From assembly GCF_007115105.1 (NCBI RefSeq), contig NZ_SULJ01000003.1, forward strand, positions 1 through 64,000: a DNA stretch of 64,000 nucleotides, given 5' to 3'. Below are positions 17,784 through 26,828 of this stretch, in pieces; the first letter of the stretch is position 1, and each line of letters begins with the position of its first letter. Both the position numbers and the translations under genes were made by a program. The stretch is from Clostridium sp. HBUAS56010 (GTDB taxonomy: Bacteria; Bacillota; Clostridia; Lachnospirales; Lachnospiraceae). Below the pieces are notes generated by a model. That model had not been told where the DNA came from. It made no database searches and worked only from the letters and a program-made list of their open reading frames with translations.

Positions 17784-17875
17784 TAAATTTCCTCCTGGAT
17801 TTTTCCTTGTGTAAACTACCAAATATCATATCATAAGATTCCTCATTTGTTAAGGATAAACTTCTTTAAAAACTA

Positions 17876-17903
17876 TTGACATAACAGGAAAAATAAGTAT
17901 AAT
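17876..17903 (+). promoter_or_regulatory. Consensus SigA promoter of the pot operon
   Basis: -35 TTGACA (17876-17881), 16-bp spacer, -10 TATAAT (17898-17903). Both boxes are perfect. The predicted leader is about 95 nt before the ATG at 18005. Confidence 0.85.
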
Positions 17904-17929
17904 GTATCTTGCTGCCTGTTTATTATTAC

Positions 17930-17975
17930 TAAACTTTTAACTTATATTTATCGTCAGTTAGTATAAGTAAACTTT
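17930..17975 (+). promoter_or_regulatory. Repeats in the pot operon leader, candidate operator
   Basis: The inverted repeat TTAACTTATA (17937-17946) and TATAAGTAAA (17962-17971) matches at 9 of 10 positions. TAAACTTT occurs directly repeated at 17930-17937 and 17968-17975. Such a site just downstream of a perfect promoter is a plausible autoregulatory operator for the XRE-cupin protein. Confidence 0.4.
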
Positions 17976-18004
17976 CGGCTTAACATAATAACAAGGAGGA
18001 GCAT

Positions 18005-18538
18005 ATGGATATCGGTACAAAACTAAAAGAACTGCGCGTGTTAAAAGGGCTGACTCAAGAAGAGCTGGCGGACCGGGCAGAACTGTCAAAGGGATTCATA
18101 TCTCAGCTTGAACGGGACTTAACTTCTCCCTCCATTGCAACTCTTATGGATATATTACAATGCCTGGGCACTTCGATTGGAGAATTTTTTAACGAAACTC
18201 CGGAAGAACAGATCGTGTTTGGAAAAGGTGACTACTTTGAAAAATTCGACTGCGATTTAAAAAATGAAATCCGATGGATCATTCCCAATGCACAGAAGAA
18301 TATGATGGAACCCATTCTTCTGACCTTGAAGCCAGGCGGACAGACATACCCTGACAATCCTCATGAAGGAGAAGAATTCGGCTACATCTTACAGGGCAAT
18401 ATTTCCATTCATATTGGAAATAAGACATATAAAGCAAAAAAGGGGGAATCCTTTTACTTTATATCGGACAAGAAACATTATTTGAGCAGCAAGGCAGGTG
18501 CTACCCTTATCTGGGTAAGTTCCCCGCCAAGCTTTTGA
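18005..18538 (+). CDS. XRE-cupin transcription regulator (PuuR-like)
   Basis: This 177-residue DNA-binding regulator has residues 3-60 as a Cro/CI-type helix-turn-helix (LTQEELADRAELSKGFISQLERD), followed by a short linker. Residues 105-172 form a cupin fold (HEGEEFGYILQGNISIHIG, KKGESFYF). This architecture, seen in PuuR, often precedes polyamine transport genes and senses small ligands. AAGGAGG lies five bases before the ATG. It is the first gene of the operon, 17 bp before potA, so it probably controls its own operon in response to polyamines. Confidence 0.88.
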   Translation: MDIGTKLKELRVLKGLTQEELADRAELSKGFISQLERDLTSPSIATLMDILQCLGTSIGEFFNETPEEQIVFGKGDYFEKFDCDLKNEIRWIIPNAQKNMMEPILLTLKPGGQTYPDNPHEGEEFGYILQGNISIHIGNKTYKAKKGESFYFISDKKHYLSSKAGATLIWVSSPPSF

Positions 18539-18555
18539 CAGGAGGATAAAAGGTC

Positions 18556-19632
18556 ATGGGTCAGCCACTAATTGATTTACGCAATATCACAAAAAGTTTT
18601 GACGGTACCATGGTACTGGATGATTTGAATCTCTCAGTAAAACAAAATACATTCGTTACGTTACTAGGACCCAGCGGATGCGGAAAGACCACAACCCTGC
18701 GCATTATCGGAGGATTTGAGCGTCCAGGGAAAGGACAGGTAATCTTTGAAGGACAGGATATTACCAGCCTTCCGCCTAACAAAAGACAACTGAACACCGT
18801 GTTTCAAAAATATGCTTTATTTAACCACATGTCTATCGCAGAGAATATTGCCTTTGGTCTGAAAATCAAAAACAAACCAAAGACTTACATTCAGGACAAA
18901 ATCAAGTACGCCCTGAAACTGGTAAACTTAGACGGATTTGAAAACCGCTCCGTTAGTTCTTTAAGTGGCGGGCAGCAGCAGCGAATTGCCATTGCAAGAG
19001 CCATTGTAAATGAGCCTAGAGTTCTTTTGCTTGACGAACCTCTGGGTGCACTGGATCTTAAACTCCGCCAGGACATGCAGTACGAACTGATCCGCTTGAA
19101 GAATGAGCTGGGCATTACCTTTATCTATGTTACCCATGATCAGGAAGAAGCACTCACCATGTCCGATACAATTGTTGTTATGAACCAGGGCTATATCCAG
19201 CAGATGGGTTCTCCGGAAAATATCTACAACGAACCGGAAAATGCCTTTGTGGCTGACTTTATCGGAGAAAGCAATATTATGCCGGGAACCATGGTCCGGG
19301 ATGAACTGGTTGAAATCTTTGGTTCCAGATTTTCCTGTGTGGACAAGGGATTTGGCACCAACAAGCCGGTTGACGTAGTGATCCGCCCGGAAGACATTGA
19401 TCTGGTTACTCCAGAAAACGGAAGTATTGCAGGAGTTGTAACTCACTTGATCTTTAAAGGTGTCCATTACGAGATGGAGGTCAAAACTCCAGATGGCTTT
19501 GAATGGCTGGTGCACAGCACGGACATGTTCCCGGTAGGACAAAACGTCGGCATTCATGTAGATCCTTTTGACATTCAGATCATGAATAAGCCTGCTTCAG
19601 AAGACGAGGAGGCGGTTGGAATCAATGAATAA
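18556..19632 (+). CDS. potA: Spermidine/putrescine ABC importer ATPase
   Basis: This is a 358-residue ATP-binding subunit. Walker A is GPSGCGKTT, the Q-loop region is [11 protein letters not shown], the signature is [17 protein letters not shown], Walker B is [12 protein letters not shown], and the H-loop is [10 protein letters not shown]. The C-terminal TOBE domain (about 280-345, [13 protein letters not shown]) is typical of PotA and other regulated importers. It works with PotB and PotC in the membrane. Its 3' end overlaps potB by 8 bp. Confidence 0.93.
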   Translation: MGQPLIDLRNITKSFDGTMVLDDLNLSVKQNTFVTLLGPSGCGKTTTLRIIGGFERPGKGQVIFEGQDITSLPPNKRQLNTVFQKYALFNHMSIAENIAFGLKIKNKPKTYIQDKIKYALKLVNLDGFENRSVSSLSGGQQQRIAIARAIVNEPRVLLLDEPLGALDLKLRQDMQYELIRLKNELGITFIYVTHDQEEALTMSDTIVVMNQGYIQQMGSPENIYNEPENAFVADFIGESNIMPGTMVRDELVEIFGSRFSCVDKGFGTNKPVDVVIRPEDIDLVTPENGSIAGVVTHLIFKGVHYEMEVKTPDGFEWLVHSTDMFPVGQNVGIHVDPFDIQIMNKPASEDEEAVGINE

Positions 19633-20437
19633 AAAACTATTATCCGGCCCATATCTGATGTGGATGATTGGATTTATCCTGATTCCTCTGGGCTTAATCG
19701 TCCTTTATGGAGTGACAGACCGATCCGGTGCATTTACCCTGGCAAATGTTCTCTCCATCTCCACCGATGAACATGCAAAGGCTTTATGGCTTTCTTTGGA
19801 ACTGTCACTGGTGAGTACCGTGTTGTGTCTGATTCTGGCATATCCGCTTGCCATGATACTTCGCTCAAAGGGAATGGGACAGGGAAGCTTCATTGTATTT
19901 ATCTTCATTCTTCCCATGTGGATGAATTTCCTGCTTCGAACCCTTGCCTGGCAGACTCTTCTGGAGCGAAACGGTGTCATAAACGGGATCTTATCCACAC
20001 TCCATCTGCCAAAACAGACTTTAATCAACACACCCGGAGCCATTATCCTTGGTATGGTGTATAACTTCCTGCCATTTATGGTGCTTCCTATTTATAATGT
20101 ACTGATGAAGATTGATGACAACGTGATCAATGCTGCCAAGGATTTAGGCGCTAATTCATTTCAGGTCTTATTCCGTATTCTGCTTCCTCTCAGTATTCCA
20201 GGGATCGTAAGCGGAATTACCATGGTTTTCGTTCCTGCCCTTACTACCTTTGTCATCTCAAATCTGTTAGGGGGCAGTAAGATTTTATTAATCGGCAATG
20301 TCATTGAGCAGGAATTTACAAAAGGAAGTAACTGGAACTTAGGTTCCGGGCTATCTCTTGTTCTTATGATCTTTATTCTGATCAGCATGGCGCTGATTGC
20401 AAAATACGATAAAAATGGGGAGGGAACCGCATTCTGA
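19625..20437 (+). CDS. potB: Spermidine/putrescine ABC importer permease PotB
   Basis: This permease has 270 residues from the ATG at 19625; an in-frame TTG at 19616 is possible but sits only three bases from AGGAGG. Six transmembrane helices are visible. The EAA loop that docks on PotA is [20 protein letters not shown]. The gene overlaps potA by 8 bp and potC by 1 bp (TGATG), which indicates translational coupling along the operon. Confidence 0.92.
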   Translation: MNKKLLSGPYLMWMIGFILIPLGLIVLYGVTDRSGAFTLANVLSISTDEHAKALWLSLELSLVSTVLCLILAYPLAMILRSKGMGQGSFIVFIFILPMWMNFLLRTLAWQTLLERNGVINGILSTLHLPKQTLINTPGAIILGMVYNFLPFMVLPIYNVLMKIDDNVINAAKDLGANSFQVLFRILLPLSIPGIVSGITMVFVPALTTFVISNLLGGSKILLIGNVIEQEFTKGSNWNLGSGLSLVLMIFILISMALIAKYDKNGEGTAF

Positions 20438-21225
20438 TGAGCAGACGCAATGGTATTATCAAACGAATCCTTCAGGACTTTTATCTGGTAGCAATTGTCA
20501 TCTTTCTTTATGCTCCCATTGCCACCATGGCAGTCCTTTCCTTTAACAGTTCCAAATCCCGCACCCAGTGGGGCGGTTTCACCATGAAATGGTACAGCGA
20601 ACTTTTTGCAAGCAGTACCATTATGACAGCCCTTTATAACACCCTGCTGATTGCCTTTTTATCCTCTCTGATCGCAGTTATTATCGGCACAGCGGCTGCC
20701 ATTGCCATTAACAGCATGGAGCGGGGACCTCGTTCCATTATTATGGGGATCACAAATATTCCCATGCTGAACGCTGATATTGTTACGGGAATCTCCCTCA
20801 TGCTTGCTTTTATTGCCTTTGGGATCTCTCTTGGCTTCCAGACCATCCTGATTGCACATATTACCTTTAACATTCCGTATGTGATTTTAAGCGTCATGCC
20901 AAAGTTAAAGCAGACAGATAAAAGTACCTATGAAGCCGCATTGGATTTGGGAGCCACATCGGTTTCGGCATTTTTCAAAGTAGTGTTCCCGGATATCTTG
21001 CCAGGAGTCTTATCCGGATTTTTACTGTCATTTACCATGTCCCTTGATGATTTTATTATCACCCATTTTACCAGAGGTGCGGGCATCAATACCCTTTCTA
21101 CCTTGATCTACAGTGAAGTGCGCAGAGGCATTAAGCCTTCTATGTACGCATTGTCAACCATCATCTTTTTAACAGTGCTGGTGCTTCTTTTAATCACCAA
21201 TTTTGCACCTAAGAGAAAAAAATAA
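20437..21225 (+). CDS. potC: Spermidine/putrescine ABC importer permease PotC
   Basis: This 262-residue permease has six transmembrane helices. The N-terminus FYLVAIVIFLYAPIATMAVL and SFNSSKSRTQWGGFTMKWY match PotC. The EAA loop is EAALDLGATSVSAFFKVVFP, and SMSLDDFIITHFT-type sequence near the C-terminus (TMSLDDFIITHFTRG) is the PotC hallmark. It pairs with PotB to form the channel. Confidence 0.93.
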   Translation: MSRRNGIIKRILQDFYLVAIVIFLYAPIATMAVLSFNSSKSRTQWGGFTMKWYSELFASSTIMTALYNTLLIAFLSSLIAVIIGTAAAIAINSMERGPRSIIMGITNIPMLNADIVTGISLMLAFIAFGISLGFQTILIAHITFNIPYVILSVMPKLKQTDKSTYEAALDLGATSVSAFFKVVFPDILPGVLSGFLLSFTMSLDDFIITHFTRGAGINTLSTLIYSEVRRGIKPSMYALSTIIFLTVLVLLLITNFAPKRKK

Positions 21226-21240
21226 GAGGAGAATTTATAT

Positions 21241-22338
21241 ATGAAAAAAAAGTTTAAAGCCATTCTCACACTAGGCATTTTATCCGCCTTGTCCCTTTCC
21301 CTGCTTACGGGCTGCGGCGGAAAGAGCGCGAAGGCAGGCAGTGCCGGAGAAGTCTATGTTTACAACTGGGGAGAGTATATTGATGAATCTGTCATCAAAG
21401 AGTTTGAGGAGGAAACCGGAATCAAGGTAGTCTATGACTTATTTGAAACCAATGAAGAGATGTATCCGGTTATTGAAGCCGGCGGTGTAAAATATGATGC
21501 CGTCTGCCCGTCCGACTACATGATTCAGAAAATGGCGGAAAACAATCTTCTTGCAGAAATCAATTTTGATAACGTTCCAAATGTAAAAGAGATTGATCCC
21601 AAGTACATGGAGATGTCCAAAAGTTTTGATCCGGAAAATAAATATTCTGTTCCTTACTGCTGGGGAACCGTGGGAATCCTTTATAATACCAGCATGGTGT
21701 CACCAGAAGATGCTCCCACCAAATGGTCTGATCTCTGGAACGACAAATTCAAGGACAACATTCTTATGCAGGACAGCGTCCGGGATGCTTTTATGGTAGC
21801 GCTTAAATCAAAGGGATATTCCATGAACACGACTGACGGAAATGAGATTAAAGAAGCAAAAGATCTGTTGATCCAACAGAAACCACTGGTACAGGCTTAT
21901 GTCATCGACCAGGTCCGGGATAAGATGATCGGCGGAGAAGCGGCTGTTGGTGTTATCTATTCCGGCGAAATGCTCTATATCCAGAATGAAGTAAAAGATT
22001 TAAATCTGGATTATTCTCTGGAGTATGTGATCCCGGAAGAGGGAACAAACCTGTGGCTGGATTCCTGGGTCATTCCTGCCAATGCTCCGAACAAAGAAAA
22101 TGCGGAGAAATGGATTGACTTTTTATCCCGTCCCGATATTGCAAAGAAGAACTTTGAATATATCACCTACGCAACACCAAACAAAGGAGCTTTTAATCTT
22201 CTTGACCCGGAACTGAAAAACAACAAGGCACTGTTCCCGGATGAAGATGCACTGAAAAACAGCGAAGTGTATCAATATCTTGGCAACGATGTAGATTCTG
22301 TCTATAATGAAGCATGGAAAGAAGTAAAATCAAATTAA
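21241..22338 (+). CDS. potD: Spermidine/putrescine-binding lipoprotein PotD
   Basis: This is a 365-residue extracellular binding lipoprotein. The signal peptide ends in lipobox LTGC, with Cys near residue 25. The mature start EVYVYNWGEYIDESVIKEFE is the PotD/PotF hallmark, and YDAVCPSDYMIQKM, WGTVGILYNT and WLDSWVIPANA follow the family. It delivers polyamine to PotBC. It begins 15 bp after potC with a GAGGAG ribosome site, and a strong terminator closes the operon. Confidence 0.93.
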   Translation: MKKKFKAILTLGILSALSLSLLTGCGGKSAKAGSAGEVYVYNWGEYIDESVIKEFEEETGIKVVYDLFETNEEMYPVIEAGGVKYDAVCPSDYMIQKMAENNLLAEINFDNVPNVKEIDPKYMEMSKSFDPENKYSVPYCWGTVGILYNTSMVSPEDAPTKWSDLWNDKFKDNILMQDSVRDAFMVALKSKGYSMNTTDGNEIKEAKDLLIQQKPLVQAYVIDQVRDKMIGGEAAVGVIYSGEMLYIQNEVKDLNLDYSLEYVIPEEGTNLWLDSWVIPANAPNKENAEKWIDFLSRPDIAKKNFEYITYATPNKGAFNLLDPELKNNKALFPDEDALKNSEVYQYLGNDVDSVYNEAWKEVKSN

Positions 22339-22343
22339 ATAAT

Positions 22344-22389
22344 AAAAAGCGGAAATTCTGGTTTTGTAAACCGGAGTTTCCGCTTTTTT
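22344..22389 (+). terminator. Intrinsic terminator of the pot operon
   Basis: 12-bp stem (arms 22344-22355 and 22377-22388) with an inner CCGG-containing hairpin, followed by six T. Confidence 0.85.
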
Positions 22390-22421
22390 GCTGGAATGAA
22401 TCATATTACTTCCAGAGTCCA

Positions 22422-22856
22422 TTATCTTTCTTTATCATAGGCAATTCTAATCTGATCGAACAATTCCAGATAGGTATCGTAATTTTTCCGATATAATGCC
22501 TCTAAATCATGCCGTCCAACAGTCTTAAAATCTTTTATTCCTTTATTAAATGCCTGCAAAAGATCCACCCGTTCTGTTCGTCCCACATTCCTGATCTCTG
22601 CCGGCAGAGAACTAAGCCCCATGATCTTTTCACCAACTCCGTAATGAGAAGCCAGAGATTGCAGTTCCACAATGGTTGCATGATGAGGGTCTACATCATT
22701 AACAGAAATTGTCTGTTCAAACTCATTCCCCTTCTCATCCACCCCTTTTGCAGTTATCAGGGGATTTTCCTTTGTTGAACCCTCTGCGTATTCAAGATAA
22801 AACGATAATCCTGTTCCATTGCCTCCAGAATACAATGCTCCTTTTTTTATGTACAT
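22422..22856 (-). CDS. Unknown 144-residue protein
   Basis: A soluble protein with no signal or membrane segment. The first 70 residues look beta-rich (GTGLSFYLEYAEG, LITAKGVDEKGNEFEQTISV), and the rest is helical and charged (ERVDLLQAFNKGIKDFK, LEALYRKNYDTYLELFDQI). I do not recognise a family. Its ATG is three bases after the stop of a 48-codon gene, so the two should be co-translated. A link to the methyltransferases upstream on the same strand is possible but is not indicated by sequence: a terminator and about 370 bp of AT-rich DNA lie between. Confidence 0.55.
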   Translation of the reverse strand: MYIKKGALYSGGNGTGLSFYLEYAEGSTKENPLITAKGVDEKGNEFEQTISVNDVDPHHATIVELQSLASHYGVGEKIMGLSSLPAEIRNVGRTERVDLLQAFNKGIKDFKTVGRHDLEALYRKNYDTYLELFDQIRIAYDKER

Positions 22857-22859
22857 GCG

Positions 22860-23006
22860 CTAATAACCCGAAGGTTCTTCTGGAGCTTTGGCAGATCTCT
22901 CCCCATTGCCAATGGCGGATACCGGAGCGGTTATGTCCTTCTTACTCAAACCAGTTCCTGGATAAGAGAGGTTATTGGTTAAGGGAAACAAGTCAGATGG
23001 TATCAT
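22860..23006 (-). CDS. Unknown 48-residue protein coupled to the next gene
   Basis: 48 residues from the ATG at 23006, with AGGAGG nine bases upstream; a second ATG six bases earlier is too close to that site. The sequence is polar and low-complexity in places (Pro, Ser, Gly, Ala), ending KAPEEPSGY, and looks disordered. It stops three bases before the 144-residue gene. No family is recognised; the strong ribosome site and tight coupling are the evidence that it is real. Confidence 0.5.
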   Translation of the reverse strand: MIPSDLFPLTNNLSYPGTGLSKKDITAPVSAIGNGERSAKAPEEPSGY

Positions 23007-23381
23007 TATCATAATCCTCCTAAAAATAAGTATGAAAATAGATTCATTCTTCATTTAATTGCTGTATAAAAAGTTAAACTTCATTCAGTTAATTGTATGA
23101 TTAAATGGATACGATGCACTCAAACTGGAGTAAGGATACTCTCTTACATGCTACATCCCGCAAAACGTTTTACTTATTTATATACAATAAAAGTATATCT
23201 CCATTCTCACGTTTATCAACGCAAATGCCAAAATTATACACTTGAACTGCCAAAATTTGCACTTCTCGTTTAATAATTACTAATTAAAAATCTCTTTCAC
23301 ATTTTTACCTTATCAGACATTGATATCAAGTGATTTGTGTTTCGTATGCCACACAGATTTTATAAAATCACGACTCACAAT
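23007..23381. other. AT-rich intergenic stretch, no gene seen
   Basis: No coding frame, RNA motif or clear repeat is visible. It should contain the promoter for the 48/144-residue pair, but I could not pick one confidently. Confidence 0.5.
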
Positions 23382-23428
23382 AAAAAAAACAAATCCCGGA
23401 ATCCAAATTCCGAAAATCTGTTTTTTTT
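23382..23428. terminator. Bidirectional terminator after the methyltransferase pair
   Basis: The core stem CGGAAT/ATTCCG (23397-23402 and 23407-23412) is extended by imperfect pairing. Eight A precede it (T-run for the minus strand) and eight T follow it on the plus strand. Confidence 0.7.
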
Positions 23429-24278
23429 AATTATAATTGGTAATCAGCACTTCAACCGTAACCGCATTCCGTTCTTTAAACTGATAATTGCAATTAGAAT
23501 ATGTCTTATCAATATAGTGAATATGATACTTTTTACTCCATTCAATTAAAAGTTCATTGGATAATCCCTTATGAAAAAGAACATTCGAAAGCGCAAAACG
23601 GACCCCTCTCCTATCCAGCCTGTCAAGAAGATCGAGAAGCTCCTGCTCTTCTTTTTCCTTCCAGTCCTTAAAACCACGGTTTCCATCGTTATAATTGCCT
23701 GTGGAAATCAGATAGGGGGGATCACAGTACACCAGATCTTGTCCCCCAAGCGCTGAATAATCCAGTTCTGTAAAATCCAGATTGGAAAACTCAATATTTT
23801 TCTTATGAAGAGCTTTGCAAAACTCCGTTAAATTCTTCTCAATATTAGGGTTAAATGAACTCCTGTTTCTTCCAAAAGGAGAATTAAATTCATGGCTGTT
23901 ATTAAACCGGATCTGATGATTAAAAGCATAGCAGGTCAGAACAAAAAGCTGGGTTAAATCCTTTGTTCTGTTATACTCAGCTCGAAGGGAATAATATCCG
24001 TCTGTATTGTGCTGGGTTAACCCATAGGTTTCAATCAATCCTTTAATATCTCTTAACAGTTGTTCAATCCCGGTCCTCTGAAACAACTGGAACAATTCAA
24101 TCAGACTGGTAATCTGATCGTTGCAGATAATGGTTTCTGCCTGTACATTAATGCCTACATTAAAACCCCCGGCAAAGACATCCACAAAAGTTCTGATATT
24201 CTTTGGAAATTCCTGAAAAATAGGCTCTAAAATCTTAAACTTCCCCCCTGTATAATTAAGAGGACTTTTTACATACAT
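23427..24278 (-). CDS. D12-class adenine methyltransferase, M.FokI C-half-like
   Basis: This 283-residue N6-adenine DNA methyltransferase of the D12 (alpha) class has the SAM-binding motif I in SPLNYTGGKFKIL and FVDVFAGGFNVGINV, and the catalytic motif IV in LVYCDPPYLISTG. From memory, the whole chain follows the C-terminal half of M.FokI closely (FNHQIRFNN, NYNDGNRGFKDW, FALSNVLFHKGL and the C-terminal VLITNYN). That half methylates one strand of GGATG/CATCC. Its ATG lies inside the end of the upstream methyltransferase gene (10-bp overlap), so the two are coupled. No FokI-type nuclease is in the window. Confidence 0.85.
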   Translation of the reverse strand: MYVKSPLNYTGGKFKILEPIFQEFPKNIRTFVDVFAGGFNVGINVQAETIICNDQITSLIELFQLFQRTGIEQLLRDIKGLIETYGLTQHNTDGYYSLRAEYNRTKDLTQLFVLTCYAFNHQIRFNNSHEFNSPFGRNRSSFNPNIEKNLTEFCKALHKKNIEFSNLDFTELDYSALGGQDLVYCDPPYLISTGNYNDGNRGFKDWKEKEEQELLDLLDRLDRRGVRFALSNVLFHKGLSNELLIEWSKKYHIHYIDKTYSNCNYQFKERNAVTVEVLITNYN

Positions 24279-25318
24279 GGCGGCACCTGCTTTTCGATAT
24301 AGAACAACAGCTCCTTTAACCGCTCCGTCTCTTTTACCTGCCGGCTTTTATATCTCCTGTAAGGAATCTCATAGATCTGGAATGTCTCCGGCTTTCCATA
24401 CGCTTTCATGGTCTCTTCAATCTCTTCTACGGTCATAAGCCCATCGGTGCTGTAGCTGAGTATAATATGAGAGAATCTGGCATTCTCAAGCAATTGTGCA
24501 AATGCCCCTACAACCTTCCCCTTCATACAGAACTCTGATCTCTGACTCTCACCCATCCTCTGTCCCGTAACTCCCCGTACCTGTGGATAATCGTATCTGG
24601 CAGCCGTTTCCAACACATGGTAGTTGGATAAATACTGACGTGCATTATAAGGAGGATCTATGTATAAGATGTCCCCTTCCACCTGTTTGAGCATGTCCGC
24701 ACCATTTAAGTTAAAGCACCGGTTGTCTTTTCCATTATGAGTAACCGGAAGGCGGTAGAGCTGATAACGCTTATAACTGCGCCGCTCCCAGGTTTTATGA
24801 AAAGCACCGTAAGTTCCAGAGGTATTGGACACGAAAGGAATACCCTCCACAATGCAGGCAACCAGATAATAATATTCATCATCGTTAAGCAGTCCGGCTG
24901 CCTTCCAGTCTTCTACACTGCATCTGGCAAAATCAATGCGAAGGGCATTCTCATCATTCAAATACATGCGTCCCCCTTCCGGGGCATAGGTGTTCTGAAA
25001 AAAGCGGCGCTCCTTTGGCAGTTCTTCCAGATCCTTTTTTTCTCTTCCACCCAGATACTCCACCGGGTCTTCGATTCCCAGCTTCTCCAAAAGAAGGGGA
25101 AACTCCGGCATACTGTCATTCTCAACTGTCGCCCGCTGGAGTACATAGGAAAAATACAGCAGGTCATTGGAACAGACCTGGTACCACTGTTTAAAATACC
25201 TGGCAACCGCAGCGGTCCCCGAAAATATATCACAAAAGCTTTTCGCCTCTGGCGCCTTATCATCCACAACCTGTTTGATCTGGTCCAGCAGCAGTGTCTT
25301 GCTTCCAATAAATCTCAT
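24269..25318 (-). CDS. D12-class adenine methyltransferase, M.FokI N-half-like
   Basis: This 349-residue N6-adenine DNA methyltransferase carries motif I in MRFIGSKTLLLDQI and FCDIFSGTAAVARYF and motif IV in LYIDPPYNARQYLSNYH. The order and wording of blocks (VCSNDLLYFSYVL, EGIPFVSNTSGTYGAFHKTW, SHIILSYSTDGL, YEIPYRRYKSR) match my recollection of the N-terminal half of M.FokI, which modifies the strand opposite to the C-half. Start: ATG at 25318 with GGGAG eight bases upstream. The following gene overlaps by 10 bp. In M.FokI both domains are fused; here they are two polypeptides. Confidence 0.85.
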   Translation of the reverse strand: MRFIGSKTLLLDQIKQVVDDKAPEAKSFCDIFSGTAAVARYFKQWYQVCSNDLLYFSYVLQRATVENDSMPEFPLLLEKLGIEDPVEYLGGREKKDLEELPKERRFFQNTYAPEGGRMYLNDENALRIDFARCSVEDWKAAGLLNDDEYYYLVACIVEGIPFVSNTSGTYGAFHKTWERRSYKRYQLYRLPVTHNGKDNRCFNLNGADMLKQVEGDILYIDPPYNARQYLSNYHVLETAARYDYPQVRGVTGQRMGESQRSEFCMKGKVVGAFAQLLENARFSHIILSYSTDGLMTVEEIEETMKAYGKPETFQIYEIPYRRYKSRQVKETERLKELLFYIEKQVPPCM

Positions 25319-25387
25319 TTTTCTTGCTCCCATTCCTTTTAACCTGCATATCATTATATAGGAAAAACTCAAAAAACACAAGAAAGA

Positions 25388-26227
25388 TCAGGGGGTAAAT
25401 CCGCCCCTTTCCTTCTCTTTTCTTTGTTTACGCGCCCGTTTAAAACAATACATTCTTTCATCTGCTATTTCCAGAACAGACTCTGCAGCAACGTTTGTGC
25501 CATCCTCTACAAAAACAGCCCCATAGCTGACAGACATCGGATATTCTTCCTGAGCTTTGCTCAAAGTCCTGTCAATAGCATCAAGTTTCCTTAACGCTTC
25601 TGCCTCCCCACAATTTTTATAGAGCACCACAAACTCATCCCCGCCAAACCGGCAGGTAAAATCCTGCTCCAAAGCTGACTTTTTTAACTCCATAGAAACC
25701 CGTTTAATATATTTATCTCCACTCAGATGTCCATACTGGTCATTAATTACCTTTAAATCATCAAGATCCATCATGCAAAGACAAAAGGGCACCCCCTTTT
25801 CCAGATAACTGTCAATGGTGTGGATGCACTTTCTCCGGTTATTCAAACCAGTCAGTTCATCTTTATAAGCCATCATTTCCAGAGAAGCTTCATTTTCCTT
25901 CTGACACGTAATATCTGTAATTAAGTGAACCACTGCTTTCCTGTCTTCCCACAAAAGCGGATATTCCTTTACCTGGAACACTTTATCCGGGAAACAGTTC
26001 CATTCATATTGTCTTTCCTGTCCACCAAAAGACTGAAACTTATCCAGGAAAGGACAATCCGCCCCACAAAAAAAGGTGCCGCTTTGGGAGTCATAAAACT
26101 TCTTTCTTGCCATTTCATTGGCATAAAGTACCTGTCCTGTATCATCTTCCGTCACCACCACCCACTCCTGAAGACTGTTTAAAATAGAGATTAAGAGCTG
26201 GTGGAACTTCCTTTCTTTCTCCGTCAT
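25388..26227 (-). CDS. PAS-GGDEF diguanylate cyclase
   Basis: This 279-residue cytosolic protein has a PAS-like sensor domain in residues 8-110 (ILNSLQEWVVVTEDDTGQVLYANE) and a GGDEF domain in residues 115-270, with DELTGLNNRR, CLCMMDLDDLKVIND and the active-site loop CRFGGDEFVVLY. It should make c-di-GMP from two GTP. The inhibitory RxxD site is absent (ALEQD five residues before the loop), so product inhibition through that site is unlikely. AAGGTG precedes the ATG. It is upstream of the methyltransferase genes on the same strand, 69 bp away, and might be cotranscribed with them. Confidence 0.88.
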   Translation of the reverse strand: MTEKERKFHQLLISILNSLQEWVVVTEDDTGQVLYANEMARKKFYDSQSGTFFCGADCPFLDKFQSFGGQERQYEWNCFPDKVFQVKEYPLLWEDRKAVVHLITDITCQKENEASLEMMAYKDELTGLNNRRKCIHTIDSYLEKGVPFCLCMMDLDDLKVINDQYGHLSGDKYIKRVSMELKKSALEQDFTCRFGGDEFVVLYKNCGEAEALRKLDAIDRTLSKAQEEYPMSVSYGAVFVEDGTNVAAESVLEIADERMYCFKRARKQRKEKERGGFTP

Positions 26228-26390
26228 ATTAACACCTTCGTTCTACAGTTCTCCCTTTTTCCTCGTCCGCTTCATACATTAAGAAGTCATAAAAAACAGG
26301 AGATTTATGATTAATATATTCACATAGCACCTGTATTTTGTATGATTTTCTTTATTTTAAAGCAGAAAAACAAAGGGAAAAAGACCTTAC

Positions 26391-26420
26391 TTGAAAACCC
26401 ATGCCAATCTGTGATAGAAT
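26391..26420 (+). promoter_or_regulatory. SigA promoter of the DtxR-family gene
   Basis: -35 TTGAAA (26391-26396), 18-bp spacer, -10 TAGAAT (26415-26420). The ATG at 26401 lies inside the spacer, which rules it out as the start. Confidence 0.6.
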
Positions 26421-26433
26421 AGAAGCAGTTATT

Positions 26434-26826
26434 ATGGAGAAAGAAGGTGTTATTACGAAAATTCAAGAATCTGCTGAAAACTATCTGGAAGCTATTTTGA
26501 TGCTTCATAAACGAAACGGTCATGTGCGTTCCATTGATATCGCCGGGGAACTGGATTTCTCCAAGCCAAGCGTCAGCGTTGCAATGAAAAATCTCCGGGA
26601 AAACGGATACATTGAAGTTGACGAAAACGGTTTCATCTCATTGTTAAAAGAAGGACAGGAAATCGCAGAGCGGATGTACGAGCGTCACACACTGCTTTCG
26701 GACTGGCTTATGACTTTAGGAGTTACCCCTCAGGTGGCTGTTGATGATGCCTGCCGAATTGAACATGTTATAAGTGCGGAAAGTTTTGCCGCCATTAAGA
26801 CCCTTGTGAATAAGGATAAAAATTAA
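26434..26826 (+). CDS. DtxR/MntR-family metal-dependent repressor
   Basis: About 130 residues from the ATG at 26434; its ribosome site is weak, so the start is provisional. Residues 5-65 form the winged helix (SAENYLEAILML, VRSIDIAGELDFSKPSVSVAMKNL) and the rest is the dimerisation domain. Metal-site residues can be followed: Glu in ENYLEAI, His in YERHTLL, and Cys-x-x-Glu-His in ACRIEHV. The Cys at that place is the DtxR/IdeR (iron) arrangement, whereas MntR has Glu. There is no C-terminal SH3-like domain. It converges on a FeoA-domain gene, which is the stand-alone version of that SH3 fold. Confidence 0.85.
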   Translation: MEKEGVITKIQESAENYLEAILMLHKRNGHVRSIDIAGELDFSKPSVSVAMKNLRENGYIEVDENGFISLLKEGQEIAERMYERHTLLSDWLMTLGVTPQVAVDDACRIEHVISAESFAAIKTLVNKDKN

Positions 26827-26828
26827 AG

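Noticed and set aside
18961-19557. A 198-codon minus-strand frame inside potA
   Set aside because: Antisense to the Walker/signature-bearing gene, with no ribosome site or recognisable motif.
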